Below, in pieces: positions 35,500-48,399 of a stretch of DNA of 64,000 nt. Origin of the DNA: Nageia nagi. Its lineage: Eukaryota > Pinophyta. Each line of letters opens with the position of its first letter. Within the stretch, counting starts at the first letter, position 1. The stretch covers positions 110,794,001 through 110,858,000 of the forward strand of contig JBITNC010000001.1 of assembly GCA_050084985.1 (NCBI GenBank), given 5' to 3'. Both the position numbers and the translations under genes were made by a program. Under the pieces are notes generated by a model. The model had not been told where the DNA came from, made no database searches, and worked only from the letters and a program-made list of their open reading frames with translations.

Positions 35500-37450
35500 T
35501 ATATATCCTTTCATAATCAAGGATGGCCATGTTTTACTGACTACCATAGATCATACCTTTATTCATGTGATTAGATTTGGAGCTAGGCCCTACATGGGTC
35601 ATATTCACTAGGAATAACCATTACTCATAGCCTTGTTGGAGAGGTGGGATTCTTTAATCGGTACCTTCCATCTTCCTATGTAGGAGATGACTATCATGGT
35701 AGAAGAAATTCATCATCTATATCACTTTCCTATTTAAGGTCAATGAATTTAGAGCATGGTCAACCAAGATTCAGTGTGCTCAGATATCATAGCAATTTAT
35801 GGGGTAGGTGTTATTGATAAAGTTATGAGTGAGATGTTTTTTAGGGGTCTTCCATACCTTAAGTATTAGAGAAAAAACCAATAAGGTCTCCTTAAATCCT
35901 CTTACCTAATGGGGTTGATACACTGCTATGCTCTCTCAGATACTAGTAGTGGGAGATTTCCTTGGTCATTACTTCCCATAGTGGCTAGTATGCTATAATA
36001 GGGAATGGTATATGCTTGGGCTCCCACACTACTAACCTAGATTTATCAAGAGCTTTTCTTATATTCTTTAAGTCATAGGGGCTCATTGTTAGTCACCATC
36101 ACTCTTCAAGCATGGTTTTTTAAGCACATTCATGTAGCTCATCCTTTCAGGCTCTCATTTCTTGGTTTTTCTTTACATGCAACCTATCCTGTTGGCATCA
36201 TACATTGGAGAGACAAGTTTTACACTCACTCCTTAGATGGGATTCATCAAGATATTTCTTTTTATCAAAGGATCATTGCTCATATTATTACCAATCAAGT
36301 GAGATTTTAACCTTATAATGGTTATCCATATTGGGATGAGCTCGTAGCATAGCTAATGAGCCTTAGATAAGATCAAGTTCTTTGTGGTTGATTAATTGAG
36401 TTCTTAGAGTGCTTCTACTTTGAGCATGTGCACCATTAGTTTAGCCTAGTCTACTTTAGTCTATTCTAGGATGTTCCACTAGCACCTCTATGATTTTTAA
36501 GAGAGGAGGAGCTACCTATTGAGGGTATTTAGCCCCTAGTTTATGTAGAGCTAGATCTCACATAGGAGGAGGTATTAGTAGAGGATACAAGTGCAAATGA
36601 TGTGGGTGCAACTGAGGCCTTTGATGCTTGGTGGTAGATAAAGGTAAAGGCTAAGGATAGTAATACACCAAAGCACTAAGTATGCTAGCAAGTAGCTAAG
36701 CCTAAGGTAGTTATGATGGTTGAGGAGGAGATAGCTAAGGATAGGGCCAAGGAGCAAGTCAAGGAGAGGGTTGAGGAGGTGATGATGGATGACTTAGCAA
36801 CCAAGGAGTAGGTGATGGCTAACCCAATGGATATAGCTAGCCAAGCAAAGGAGATTGAGGTAGGTACCTCTAATAGAGGTGAAAGAGAAGGTGGAGCTCC
36901 TCCTCTATAGGTGCCCAACATTGATGCACTCCTAGGGGATATTTACAAGTTGAGGTACCAAGTTTCTTAGCTTAATTCTTGCATGTATAGATATAGAGTT
37001 GAGAAAGATAGGTATCATCATGGGAGGGATGAGGTTAAAGCCCCTACATAGATTGGGGAAGCTAATAAATCTATGGGGATCACCGATCATCAATCTTCAT
37101 CCAAGGGATTCTTCAATAAAGGGATTACTATTCTTCCATTATATAGACATGGTTGATAGGGGTACCTTCATACATACCAATCATGCTATGTCTAGTACCC
37201 CTACTACATTGTTCCTATAGATGTCTCAGTTTATTAGGAACCTAGTGGAGCCTAGTAGATAGCTAGCACTTAGGGTAGGGTTATTAAACCAACTACATTT
37301 GATAGTCACAACAATATAGGTGGGGTCTCTTATCAGCACCCAGTGGGTTCATTTATGATTCACAAGGTAGCTTGATCAACGAGTCCTATAGGTTCAATGG
37401 ACCACTCATCCTTGATAAGTCAAAGCTAGTAGTCCTATAGATGTAAGAGA
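35500..37450 (+). pseudogene. Antisense plant mobile domain (PMD) frame of element D, decayed
   Basis: The + strand, opposite to D pol, reads HVIRFGARPYMGHI, then LLERWDSLIGTFHLPM and MTIMVEEIHHL at about 35565-35710, close to the PMD consensus (ALVERWRPET-TFHLP-GE-TITLEDV). A Glu/Lys/Val-rich, probably helical C-terminal part follows (about 36480-37000). PMD proteins are plant-specific and of unknown biochemical role. In-frame stops are many. The same frame sits at the same place in element A. Position between pol and the 3' LTR, and antisense orientation, fit the extra frames reported for Tat elements. A promoter of its own would be needed; I see none clearly. Confidence 0.65.
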
Positions 37451-39789
37451 GGGTAGCTTTTGAGATTATTCTAGGTCTATTATTCTTTGTATTTTATGTT
37501 ATGAGTTATATCAAAATATGTCATTTTCTTTTCTGAGACTTATGCAAAGTAGGACCATTTATGATACTTAGACATGTTATTTGTAGTTTTATTATTATTT
37601 TTGATGACCTTATCTATTGTGGGATCATGGTAGTCATGATTGATGGTTGTTTTCTTTAGATGTGATGCATGCTAAGTTATATATTTTTTGATATACATGA
37701 TGATGAATTAAGAATTTTATATGCATATTTTAATATCATATATATTATATATATATATATATATGTTTATGTTTTTTCAAATATATGTGTTATTATACTT
37801 TCACATGAAAGTTTATTTTTATGTTTTCATTTAATTTTAACACTTTATCTATGACATGTTTTATACATTCAAGGTAATATTTATGTTTTTATAATAGTGT
37901 GATATTTATATGTAAGATTTGATTTGTAGGAGAATAGAATCAGATGCATCATTTTCTATTTTCTTGGCTACTTTTATACATGGTCTGGAACATAATATAC
38001 TAGTATAAATATATGTGATATCATGAATAATGTGAATGTATGGATGTAAAACACACATAATAATTACAACACTTTATGGATGTATGGATGTAATAATGGA
38101 TGCACATAAATGTATATGTACAGATGAATGTAAAATGTATAAAACTTGAATGACCTTATATTTTTATGAATGTCATAATAACTTAAACATCAATCTTAAT
38201 ATGATGGAAACTTATCAAGATTTTTATAATAATAGTAGTAATGGTATGGAATGAATGAATATATAAATAAATAAGTGTAGTAAATAATACCTTCAATACC
38301 TAGCTTCATTAATTGATCTTATGCTTTGGTCTCATCTACTAGGGATGATATGAAACAAGATCATAATATACTTAAGTTTACCATAAACTCATGTGTGTGC
38401 AATGATGTTCATTTCCTTCTCTTAACATTTACAAATTAAACATCCTAGGGTTATAAATTGTGAGATATGATCTTCTTCTTTTTGTAAGGTATTCTTCACT
38501 ACCAAAAAGCATCCATAGCCTTAGTGAAGATTAACCCCTTCATCCTATTACAACCTTGGTCTATTTCTAGTTAGGTATATATAGCCCCAATAGAGGATGT
38601 AGTAATGACCCAAGAATTATACCTATTTTTGCTTTTGTCCTTTATTTTCCTTTTCTTTTTTTTTTTTTTTTTTATCCTACCTCTTGGGTTTAGAATGAAG
38701 CAAAAAGAAAGAAAACCACACTCACATTTATACTAAAGAAATACTTAATTCTTGATTGTTTCAATATTTTTAATGTGTACTTGATTCTTGATTGTTTCAA
38801 GATTTTTAATGTGAAAAGTGTATGAATCTATTAGTGCACTACCATATACCATAGTTATGTCTTTTTATCATCCCAAGTTTTTGAAACCTCAACATAGGAT
38901 TTCTCAACTAAGACCAAATATGAATAGAGTATTTATTACTTCTTTATTTGTAAATATGACTATATACTTAAATGAATATTATATGGATGCATGTATGATG
39001 TGTGGATACATATAGCTTTATTAGTTACCTCCCTAATAATGATTTACATTTAATAATTATGACACTCAAGGTAAAGGAATAAACATTTATGAACAAAGTG
39101 GAATGATATGAACACATGGGCAACACACCTAGTAGCCAAGACTCTTCAAAAGTATATATTATAAGTATATATACATATATAGATATATATATACATTTTT
39201 TAATTTTTTGTATTTTTTGAACTTCTTAATGTTTTTGTACTTTTTGAATATTTTAATGTTTTTTGTATTTTTTGAATATTTTAATATTTTACCTATTTCC
39301 CCACTCAATAAGAATCTACAATAGGTCATCATGAGTAAAAGAATAGAAGTGAAAACAAGTACAAATCGTATGATCAATGAACCATTATGGGGGGTCACAA
39401 ATGATAGACACAAACAACATGAAGTCCCAACACCACAACTTTATAGATAGGAGATGAGCTATGGTGATATAATCAAAGAATCCTTCTTCAGGATAAGAGC
39501 ATCGATCATAATCAAACAAATAAAATCAAACAAATTGGACTACCAAAGAAGTGATAAGAGCATCAATCATAATCCTTCAAATAAAATCAAGTATAGAGAT
39601 CATATGGATGAGATTTTGTAAGAACTCTTCATCAGGGATGTCATATATCACATAAGATCCCCAACAAGGCTAATGATCAATGTAAATCTCCATTCAGTTA
39701 GAGTTCCTAAAAATAATATAATCATGGTCAAACCAATCTAGGGAAAAGAGAAAAGCTTTCATATACAAAATTTGATGTTGGATACCCTT
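37451..39789. other. AT-rich interval of element D
   Basis: No gene. It contains (TA)n at about 37743-37763, a poly-T run at about 38658-38673 and repeated TATTTTTTGAATATTTTAATG units at about 39215-39290. The part up to 38745 matches 1-1300 of A. At about 39500-39790 the - strand has polyprotein-like pieces, perhaps the tail of the extra frame. Confidence 0.5.
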
Positions 39790-39794
39790 AGGTA
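39790..39794 (+). repeat. Target-site duplication of J, left
   Basis: AGGTA, identical to 44458-44462. Confidence 0.9.
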
Positions 39795-40898
39795 TGTAAT
39801 ATCCCCAAAACTCACAAAATGCAATTTTTGTTAAAGTGTAATATTCCAAACTTGAAATATCACTACTTAGGAATTTATATATATTTATATATTTTTCTAT
39901 CTAGCTCAATTCAAATTGGATCTACAAATTGAATAAGAAATAGAGCCAAAAATGAATTTTATTCTTCAAGAGTTGGGACATCCCAAATGGACAAGTACAA
40001 TACTCAAGAAAAAATACCCAAATGCTCAAGAAGGGGGATGTTTGCCCTCACAAAGTAGATTTGGATGATTTAGCCCTACAAGTTCTTCAATCTCTTCTCC
40101 CTAATGTTGGATGAGCCTCCTTACACTGATTTGGCTGGTCTGGATCTAGGATGTGCCTCCTCACACTAATTTGGTAGGTGAGATCTAGATCTAGAATATG
40201 GTCATACTGGCTAGATCTGGATCTACCCCACTGGCTAGATCTAGATCAGGGATGGAATAGTTCCACCACACTGGCTTGAACTATTCTAGTAACTCCACCT
40301 CATTGGCTTGAGCTACTCTAGCAACTCCACCTCACTGGCTTGAGCTACTATCCTAGCTTAGGTAAGAACTCCTCCACACTAGCTTGAGCTCTCCCACTAA
40401 GCTAGTTGGAAAGCTGCAACTCCACTAGCTCCTAACTCCTAAAAAGAGATAAACTCTGATGATCTTTTAGCATCCCCCAAATGATGCATCCTATCTCCTT
40501 TTATAATAAGATCTCTCATACCTTGGAATCACCCAAAGTGCAATGTCCCTCTTTTGGTGTCTTGGGATGATAAATTAAATCATATAGGGACCCAAGAAGC
40601 CCAACATCCCATAATGGTTGCCTAGAGATGTCAAATTACAAGATCAATGGCTCATAAATGTAACATCCCATTATGAGAGACTAATATTGCATTAATTACA
40701 AATAATTGAGCTAGATTAATTAAATAAAATCCAAGGGTGAGTGCCTCAAGGGTCTCTTTAGCCTTGGTTACAAAAATAAATGCAAAATATAAAAAAATAC
40801 TCCTAAATTCATTTCCTTTTGGTTTCTCCTCCTTTGCCATGAGTGTCACACTCCAAGAGGAGAGAAAGTAGACATTTTACAAATTTGGGGACATTACA
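39795..40898 (-). repeat. 3' LTR of element J
   Basis: TGTAATATCCCC...GGGGACATTACA. It includes direct repeats of a 32-bp unit (GGCTTGA-CTA-TCTAG-AACTCCACCTCA) at about 40273-40360 and TAGATCTGGATCTA-like repeats before them; both recur in the 5' LTR. Confidence 0.93.
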
Positions 40899-40915
40899 AG
40901 TCTCCCCTTCCTAAA
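40899..40915 (-). other. Polypurine tract of element J
   Basis: Complement AGGAAGGGGAGACT lies directly before the 3' LTR and sets the element on the - strand. Confidence 0.75.
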
Positions 40916-41790
40916 TTGCTTGTCCCCAAGCAACTCAAGATAAATTGGCCCTTCTCTTTCCCATCCTAAAAAGCTATAATGCAAATGAAAGAACAAGGGG
41001 AAAGAGTTTCAATTTTCTATTGCAAGTGATGGCCAAAATGTCTACCTTCATAGCTCCACAACCCAATGTCCAAGTCCTGAATGAAATCAAGGAGTGCTAG
41101 TGGGTTATCTTCTATCTAGGAGTACATCACATGATGGGAGGGAGAATCTATAATTATAGCAAGCATGAATATATTCATCCCAACATCCCAATGGTCTAAG
41201 TGGCTGAGTGGTTCACAAGGAAAAGTATGATGAAGTAATACCAAATCTTCAATCCCTCTATTTCTCATTTTAAGCAAGATGATGGACAATTTGTCCCAAA
41301 ACATTTTGCAGCAATATACTTGTAATAGGGACATATGTGCCAAAGAGAAGTAAATTTGACCAACAAGTATTATCACTTGTTTCCAATCTTCAATCAACCT
41401 CCAACTTATTATCCAGAAAAAGAACACTCTTAACCAATTCATTAGTGGCTAAGCAAATGTTGGCATGTTACCTTGGGACTGGGTGACGTTTTGCATGGTA
41501 GTTCTATTTGGGACATGAGGAATGATTCAATGTTGCTACTTTAGATATTCTATTACTTCCAATCAATGGGATTATGAAGTGGCCCTATTACTACCCTATA
41601 ATACTCTCATGATGACCTCCTTTCCATTTGCCAAGAACTTCATTCTAAGATGTCATAATTTGTCCTAATCTCCCCCAAAGTTTTCAGCCATTTGAATTCC
41701 AAAGACCATGTGTAAGGTCCCTCCCATGGGATATACATTGAAATCACTTCTCATGGAGTAATTATTGGTCTCAACTGGAAGTTGTCTAAT
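40916..41790 (-). other. J region after protease, without pol
   Basis: A 108-codon open stretch at 41116-41442 on the - strand has no recognised domain. The size is far too small for RT, RNase H and integrase. Confidence 0.55.
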
Positions 41791-42150
41791 CACCTTATTA
41801 CAAAATGAGATCTAGTCGTTAGCATTGGCCACATTGAATCCTTCAAAAATATCCATCCTTACTCCTTTCTTAGTAGCAAACAAACCATCAATGAAGTTGT
41901 GAGATGCCCCTCCATCGATAAGAATAGTCACTTCTTCTCCTTGAGTTCTTCCTTAAATGCACAATGTGGGGCAATGGGGTGCTCCACTAATGGTGGACAA
42001 GGTGTCGTGAGTGAAAAACTCTTCCACAAATTTTGAAATGCTCCATAGATCTAGTTCAAGTTCCTCCATTTCCACTACCTCTACATAACTAAGTTGCACC
42101 TTCCCATTGCAATGATGGCCTGGCTCCTATGATCCTCTATAGACAAAGCA
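41791..42150 (-). pseudogene. Nucleocapsid knuckle and aspartic protease of element J
   Basis: VTILIDGGASHNFIDGLFAT at about 41885-41937 is the retropepsin active-site region. The usual DSGA is DGGA here, so the catalytic Asp is kept but its neighbour is changed. Upstream, CFVYRGS-EPGHHC at about 42085-42130 is the remnant of a CCHC knuckle with one Cys changed to Tyr, followed by GKVQLSYVEVVEMEELEL. Stops are few but present. Confidence 0.75.
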
Positions 42151-43200
42151 CATTTTTCTTCTTCTCATTTTAGAACATGAGATCTCCCAATCCCTTTATG
42201 TCTACTCCAACGTCCATGCATTTCTCCTTGGTGGAGAAATGATCCTTCCTTGGCTCCCATTCATTTTACTTGCTGGCACAATTTGTTGTTGGGGTGGCTA
42301 TGTCCTTCCTTGATTACTCTTCCCTTGAATCAAACTAGTTGATTCAAGTGCTATGGCCCTTTTGATTACCTCATCAAGATTGTTTGGCTCAAATGCTTTG
42401 ATAGATGCTCTGATATTTTCATTCAAACACTCCATGAACATAGCCATCCTTCTAGCTTTTGACAAATATAAAACCATAATAGAAACATTCATAAACTCAT
42501 CTACATATTCTTCAACTATACCTTTCTATTAGATCTTAGTGAGCTCATGGAAGTAACTTTCTTCAATCTTCTTTTCAAAATATTCTAGCAACCTTTGGTA
42601 AAATTCATCAAAAGTTGAGATCTGGTCATGCCCCAACATTTTCAATCCATGGTGCCACCACTCATAGGCTCATCCCTTCAGGGAGAGTGTGGCAAAATGT
42701 ATGGCCTCATCTTTTGCCATGGAATTGAAAGATAGGTACATTTGGAGCTGGTGAATCTATCCTCTTATCAAGATCCTTGCACCTCCATAAAATTTCTCCA
42801 ATTGGATCTTCTATAATGGATCCTTAAAGATAGGTGGGCATCCTCCTTATCCTCCCTCCAATTGTCCATGAAATTCTTAGAAAGATATGATGTTTCTATA
42901 CTCTATTAGTTTGGACATGTACTCATCAAATAATTGGTCGAGCCTCTCCTAATGTCTTTGATAGATCTCCTTTGGATCTTCCTCTTTTTTGAAAAGAGGC
43001 TTAGGTGGAATAGGTATAGACTTTTGGTAATGAGATCTAGCCCCAGATGAGCTCTCTCCTTGGTTATTTCTATTCTCCTAGCTAGGTGGTGGAGTTTGGT
43101 TCCCTCTTTGGGATACAAGTATCTGTAATTGCTTCATCATCTTCCTTAATGAATCCAGGATGGCTATGTTGGAATCGGCCATGTTCCCTTGTCCAACTTC
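42151..43200 (-). pseudogene. gag of element J, decayed
   Basis: On the - strand: FYGGARILIRGWIHQLQMYL-like start of the capsid domain, AIHFATLSLKG-AYEWWHHGL, STFDEFYQRLLEYFEKK, then FMECLNENIRASIKAFEPNN and VIKRAIALES. This is typical of Ty3/gypsy gag. The longest open piece is 42298-42492. Several stops and frameshifts break it. It should follow the primer site at the 5' LTR by about 150 bp. Confidence 0.8.
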
Positions 43201-43338
43201 CTCTCACTCTTTAGATCCCTCTAGATCTATTACATCTCTCTCCTCCAAGCTCAACTGATAATCAGGATCACTTCTTCCTCTCAAGTAGTAATTATGGATC
43301 TTGGGTAGCATGAACTAATACAAGCTGGTAGGAAAATA

Positions 43339-43352
43339 GGCTTTGATACCAC
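43339..43352 (-). other. Primer-binding site of element J (initiator tRNA-Met)
   Basis: Complement reads G then TGGTATCAAAGCC, one mismatch (a G-to-A change) to the initiator-Met primer site TGGTATCAGAGCC, directly after the 5' LTR end. Confidence 0.88.
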
Positions 43353-44457
43353 TGTAATATCCCCAAAACTCATAAAATGCAATTTTTGTTAAAGTGTAAT
43401 ATTCCAAAGTTGAAATATCACTACTTAGAAATTTATATATATTTTTATATTTTTCTATCTACCTCAATTCAAATCAAATCTACAAATTGAACTAAAAATA
43501 GAGCCAAAAATGAATTTTATTCTTTAAGAGCTAGGATGTCCCAAATGGACAAGTACAATACTCAAGGAAAAATACCCAAATGCTCAAGAAGGGGGACATT
43601 TGCCCTCATAAAGCAGATTTGGATGATCTAGCCCTGCAAGTTCTTCAATCTCTTCTCCCTAATGCTGGATGAGCCTCCTCACACTGATTCAGCTGGTCTA
43701 GATCTAGGATGTGCCTTCTCACACTAATTTGGTAGGTTAGATCTAGATCTAGAATATGGCTACACTAGCTAGATCTAGATCTACCCCACTGGCTAAATCT
43801 AGATCAAGGATGGAATAGTTCCACCACACTGGCTCGAACTATTCTAGTAACTCCACCTCATTGGCTTGAGCTACTCTAGCAACTCCACCTCACTGGCTCA
43901 AGCTACTATCCTAGCTTAGGTAAGAACTCCTCCACACTAGCTCGAGCTCTCCCACTAAGCTAGCTAGAAAGCTACAACTTCACTAGCTACTAACCCCCAA
44001 AAAGAGATAAACTCTGATGATCTTTTAGAAACCCCCAAATGATGCATCCCATCTCCTTTTATAACAAGATCTCTCATACCTTGGAATCACCCAAAGTGCA
44101 ACATCCCTCTTCTAGTGTCTTGGGATGACAAATTAAATCATCTAGGGACCCAAGAAGCCAAACGTCCCACAATGGTTGCTTAGAGATGCCAAATTACAAG
44201 ATCAATGGCTCATAAATGTAATGTCTCATTATGAGAGACTAATATTGCATTAATTACAAATAATTGAGCTAGATTAATTAAATAAAATCTAAGGGTGAGT
44301 GCCTCAAGGGTTTCTTTAGCCTTGGTTATAGAAATAAATGCAAAATACTAATAAAATACTCCTAAATTAATTTATTTTTGGTTTCTCCTCCTTTGCCATG
44401 AATGTCACACTCCAAGAGGAGAGAAAGTGGATATTTTACAAATTTGGGGACATTACA
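43353..44457 (-). repeat. 5' LTR of element J
   Basis: Homologous to 39795-40898 along its full length; most differences are transitions. Confidence 0.93.
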
Positions 44458-44462
44458 AGGTA

Positions 44463-44991
44463 ATTGATTAAACTAGTCATCCTCTAACTCTAGGTATTGG
44501 ATAGGATTTGCTAAGGGGTCATTAGGAAAAGTACAAGGTGACTAAGAAATAATGAGGGATGATAGGTCCCATGGGATAGGAGGATCATAATGTGAGTACC
44601 CCTCTTGTTGACCTATGTGAAGGTTGACATAATGTGGGTGACTCATGATGCTTGTTACTTGTGAAATATGATAAACTACCTACAATGTCATATACAAACA
44701 TTTTTTAGAATTTATATGAAGTATTTTTAAATATATATATATACACACATTTGATTTTATAAGAAAATATTTAATAATAATAATATTTTGAATTATTTAC
44801 ATATATTCTTAATGGTGGTACTTTTTATTTACTTGATTATTATTATTATTATTTAAGACATAAAACTTTTTACAATTCCCTAATGATAATGGTTATCTTA
44901 TTTTTTATGGATATCCCAACCTTTATAACCTAAAAAATAAAAGTATAAAGGTTGGACTAAGAGATGAGCAGATCCTAGTCCTAACATGAAT
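44463..44991 (-). other. Element D sequence between J and K
   Basis: The - strand at 44940-44991 continues, in the same codon phase, the extra sense frame broken by K (HLLVQPLYF). The rest is AT-rich; TATATATATACACACA lies at about 44736-44752 and an ATT/TTA run at about 44836-44856. Confidence 0.5.
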
Positions 44992-44996
44992 GATTG

Positions 44997-45405
44997 TGTT
45001 ACGATGCTACAAATATGAAAAGGGAAATATTGCATAAATGAAATGAATATTGATTTGAAATAGGAAAATGATAACTATCTATTGGAAATAACAGAGCATA
45101 TGCTAGTAAATAGAACACAAAATAGTATCAATAAGTAGATAAGGATAGGATTTTATTGAATAGTAATAGAATCATAGGCTACTTCAAGGGGACTACCTCC
45201 TTACAACTCCAAAGGTGAAAATAATATTCAAGATCCATTTCTCCACACACTTCTATCTATTTATATTAAACTAACCCTAATCCTAATAGTAATGCAAAAT
45301 TAGGCCTTGCCCTTACAATCACAATATTATGATTTACAATATAGGTTAACAATTTAATAAAATACTAATACTAACACTAAAATGTCAGGATGTGGGATCC
45401 TAACA
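44997..45405 (-). repeat. 3' LTR of element K (409 bp)
   Basis: TGTTACGATGC...GGGATCCTAACA. Adjacent 45406-45418 is the complement of AAGAGGGGTGGCA, the polypurine tract. Confidence 0.9.
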
Positions 45406-45560
45406 TGCCACCCCTCTTGGGATGAAGTTTTGTCCTTAAAGCTTGAAGTGTGGAAACTATTGTTGTAGCTAATGAAGGATTTCCCATGTTGCATCTTCTG
45501 ATGCCATGCCTTACCACTACATAAGGACTTTTGTGATGGAGCAATTATAAAGTTATCATG
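45406..45560 (-). pseudogene. Chromodomain relic and polypurine tract of element K
   Basis: EDATWEILH followed by QQFPHF near 45455-45500 is the C-terminal signature of the integrase-linked chromodomain of plant chromoviruses, which directs insertion to modified chromatin. The first half of the domain is poorly preserved. The polypurine tract follows directly. Confidence 0.65.
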
Positions 45561-46760
45561 AATGTTAATCTAGAACTACCTTAGGTATAACTACCATAGA
45601 TCCATCCTCTACCAATTCAAGTAATTATGTTTGAACTTGAACCTATGATCTAACCACTTTCTTGAGGTAAGAGACATGAAACATTGGGTGAATCTTGGAA
45701 GAAGTAAGAAGCTCTAATTTGTATGCAGCTAGGCTAATGTACTATAACACCTTACAAGGACCATAAAACTTTAGGGCCAATTTTTGAAAGCCTTTTATTT
45801 TTAAGGATTTCTGATGATAAGGTTGTAGCCTTAGAAATACCATGTCATCTACTTGGAACTCTCTTTCCACATGTTGCTGATCAACTTGTTGTTTCATATA
45901 GTGTTGTGCTATCTAAAGGTTATCCTTGAGTAAATGAAGAATATCATCTCAAGTAACTAAAGCTAAGTCAACTACCTAAACTTTACTAGTACCTGTAACA
46001 TACAAGGTGACTATTGGTGGAGCTTGACCATACATTACTTCATAAGGGGTCATCTTGCTAGTAGAATGATAAGATGTATTATACCACCACTCAGCCAAGG
46101 GAGACCATTGTACCTAATGCATAGGTTGTGCTAAAGTAAAACAACATAAATATGTTTCCAAGTATTTGTTGATAATTTTAGTTTGACCATTAGTTTATGG
46201 GTGATATGTTGAGCTCATGTTTAGTTGGGTACCTTGTAGTTTAAAAAGCTCTTGCCAAAAATGACTTATAAAAGTGGGATCATGATTATTGATAATTATC
46301 TATGGCATACCATGTATTTTAAAAATTGTATCTAGGAATAATTAGACCACTATCACTACTTTGTAGGGATGAGCCAATGAACCAAAATGAGCATATTTGG
46401 ATAACCAATTAACCACCACTAGAATAACTAATTTACCATGAGATTCAAGAAGGCCTTTAATGAAATCCATTGAGATATTGGTCCATGTATGATTACATAT
46501 GGGAAGAGGTTAAAGGAGTCCCAAAGTATCCATTATCTCACCCTTTTTTCATTAACACACATCATAAGCTACCATAACTACTTAATATCCAATTTAATAC
46601 CTATCCAACAAAATGATTGTGCAACTCACTTATAAGTTTTCAAAAACCCTTCATGTCCTAATGTAGGTGTGGAATGCAATTCAGAAAGTATTTCTAATTT
46701 ACATTTTGAATAATATAGTAACAAAATTCTACCTTTGAATCTCAAAATACCATCATGGCA
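45561..46760 (-). pseudogene. Integrase of element K, decayed
   Basis: On the - strand: zinc-binding relic (GHEGFLKTYK near 46650), core pieces ISQWISLKAFLNL, GYPNMLISVHWL, VIFGKSF and TNGQTK-like, then the GPY-type tail (APKFYGP, YKLELLTSSKIHPMFHVS) at about 45590-45770. Catalytic residues cannot all be read because of frameshifts and stops. Confidence 0.75.
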
Positions 46761-48110
46761 TGTGTGGTGTGGTTTACTTGTGCAGTCTTGAGTGATCTAT
46801 TTTAGCAATTCTTGGGTGGAGCTATCCTTTACCCACTCTTGTTTTACTTTATCTAATCATTGAGGAATAGGATATGAAAGATCTTGTAGTGGTACTTGAT
46901 CTTCAAATTTTTTTGAAAAAGCATCAACAACCACATTCTACTTACCTTTATTGTATACTATATCATAATCATACCCTAGTAGTTTGGTCACCCATTTCTA
47001 TTGCTCAAGTGTAGAAATGCATTGCTCAAAGAAATATTTCAAACTATGATGATATGTGAGGATGATGAATTGGCAACCAATGAGATATGGTCTCTAATGT
47101 TGAATTGCATGAATGATGGCAAGCATTTATATTTCATAAGTGGATTTATTCAAATGTTTTCTAGAGAGTGCTCTACTAGTGAATGCCAAGGGACACCCCT
47201 CTTGTATTAATAATACACTGATTCCTACTTCATAAACATCACTTTCTATCACAAAGGTTTTAGAAAAAAATAGCATTGCTAATACTAGGGTGGTACACAT
47301 CACCTCCTTGAGCTTAAGGAAAGTTGCCTCAACTTGAGGGGACCATTAGAATGCATTTTTTTTCAACAACATGGTTAGAGGTGTTGTAGTCTTACCATAA
47401 TCCTTCACAAATTTACTATAATATCCTACTAACCCTAAGAATCCTTGAATACTTTTCAAAGATGTAGGAATAGATTAATTTTGCATCTTAGTAATATTTT
47501 ATGGATCCACCTTAACTCCCTCTTCAGATATAACATGGCCTAAGTAGTTAATTTCCCTCTTTTTGAATGAATATTTTGATTTTTTTGCATATATCTAGTG
47601 TTCCTTCAAAATTTGTAAGGTTTTATCAACATGTGCCACATTTTATTTCCATGTCTTACTATAGATTAAGATATCATCAAAGAAAACTAAAATTAACTTC
47701 CTAAGGAATAGATGAAATACCTAATTCATTAAACTTTGAAATGTGGATGAAGCATTTGTGAGGCTAAAAGGCATGACCAAGAACTCATAATGCCCATCAT
47801 GGTGCAAAATGTAGTTTTTAGTAAATCCTTCTCCTTAAGGTGGATTTGGTGATACCTAGATCATAGGTCCAACTTAGAAAAATATCTTGCCCTGAGCAGT
47901 TCATCCAATAATTCATCAATGATTGAGATGGGAAATTCATCCTTGATGGTAATTTTGTTAAGGGACCTAAAATCCACATACATATGCTAGAAACCATCTA
48001 TCTTATGAACCAATATAATTAGAGAAGAATATGGGCTTACACTATGTTAGATTACTCTTGCATCCGATAGTTGCTTAACCAATTTTTCAATTTCATTTTT
48101 TTGTTAACAA
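46761..48110 (-). pseudogene. Reverse transcriptase and RNase H of element K, decayed
   Basis: FFDDILIYSK at 47657-47687 is the RT catalytic motif, with both Asp kept. Upstream is [18 protein letters not shown]; downstream INYLGHVISEEGVKVDP and IQGFLGLVGYYSKFVKDY. RNase H is marked by FVIESDVYEVGISVLLIQEG, KSTYEI and VDAFSK at about 46900-47260. Several TAA/TAG stops occur where a C-to-T change would explain them. Confidence 0.88.
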
Positions 48111-48399
48111 GGACATCGATAAGGATGAATATTTGGTGGGTGACTTCTTAGCACCAACTAGATAGCATGATCATGTGATCACTTGGGTGGTAAGCCCATT
48201 GGTTCCTCAAAGGTACTTGAATGCTTACTTAAGATGGGCTATAGATCCTTAGGGTTTATGATTTTAGATTCGATAATTGATAAAGAGTATAACTATGTTA
48301 GCATCCCTTTTCCAATTTTTCATAGGATCTTTTCCATGTGATGTGAGCTCATAACTTGTATAGATCCACCCTATAATCCCTTGAGAGTATGCTCTTATT

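Larger units (their letters stand above)
39795..44457 (-). mobile_element. Element J: gag-protease-only Ty3/gypsy retrotransposon
   Basis: Complete element, 4663 bp, flanked by AGGTA at 39790-39794 and 44458-44462. LTRs are 1104 and 1105 bp, about 94 percent alike by eye. On the - strand: 5' LTR (right), initiator-Met primer site, gag, knuckle, protease, then about 0.9 kb without domains, polypurine tract, 3' LTR (left). No RT, RNase H or integrase is present, so it is non-autonomous. The interior is only 2.45 kb. Confidence 0.9.

Noticed and set aside
36575-36757. 60-codon frame on the - strand of D
   Set aside because: Opposite strand of the PMD region, no domain, low-complexity Leu/Tyr.
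39159-39413. 84-codon frame with KYKNIKKFKKYKK repeats on the - strand
   Set aside because: Comes from a TTTTTGAATATTTTAATG low-complexity repeat.
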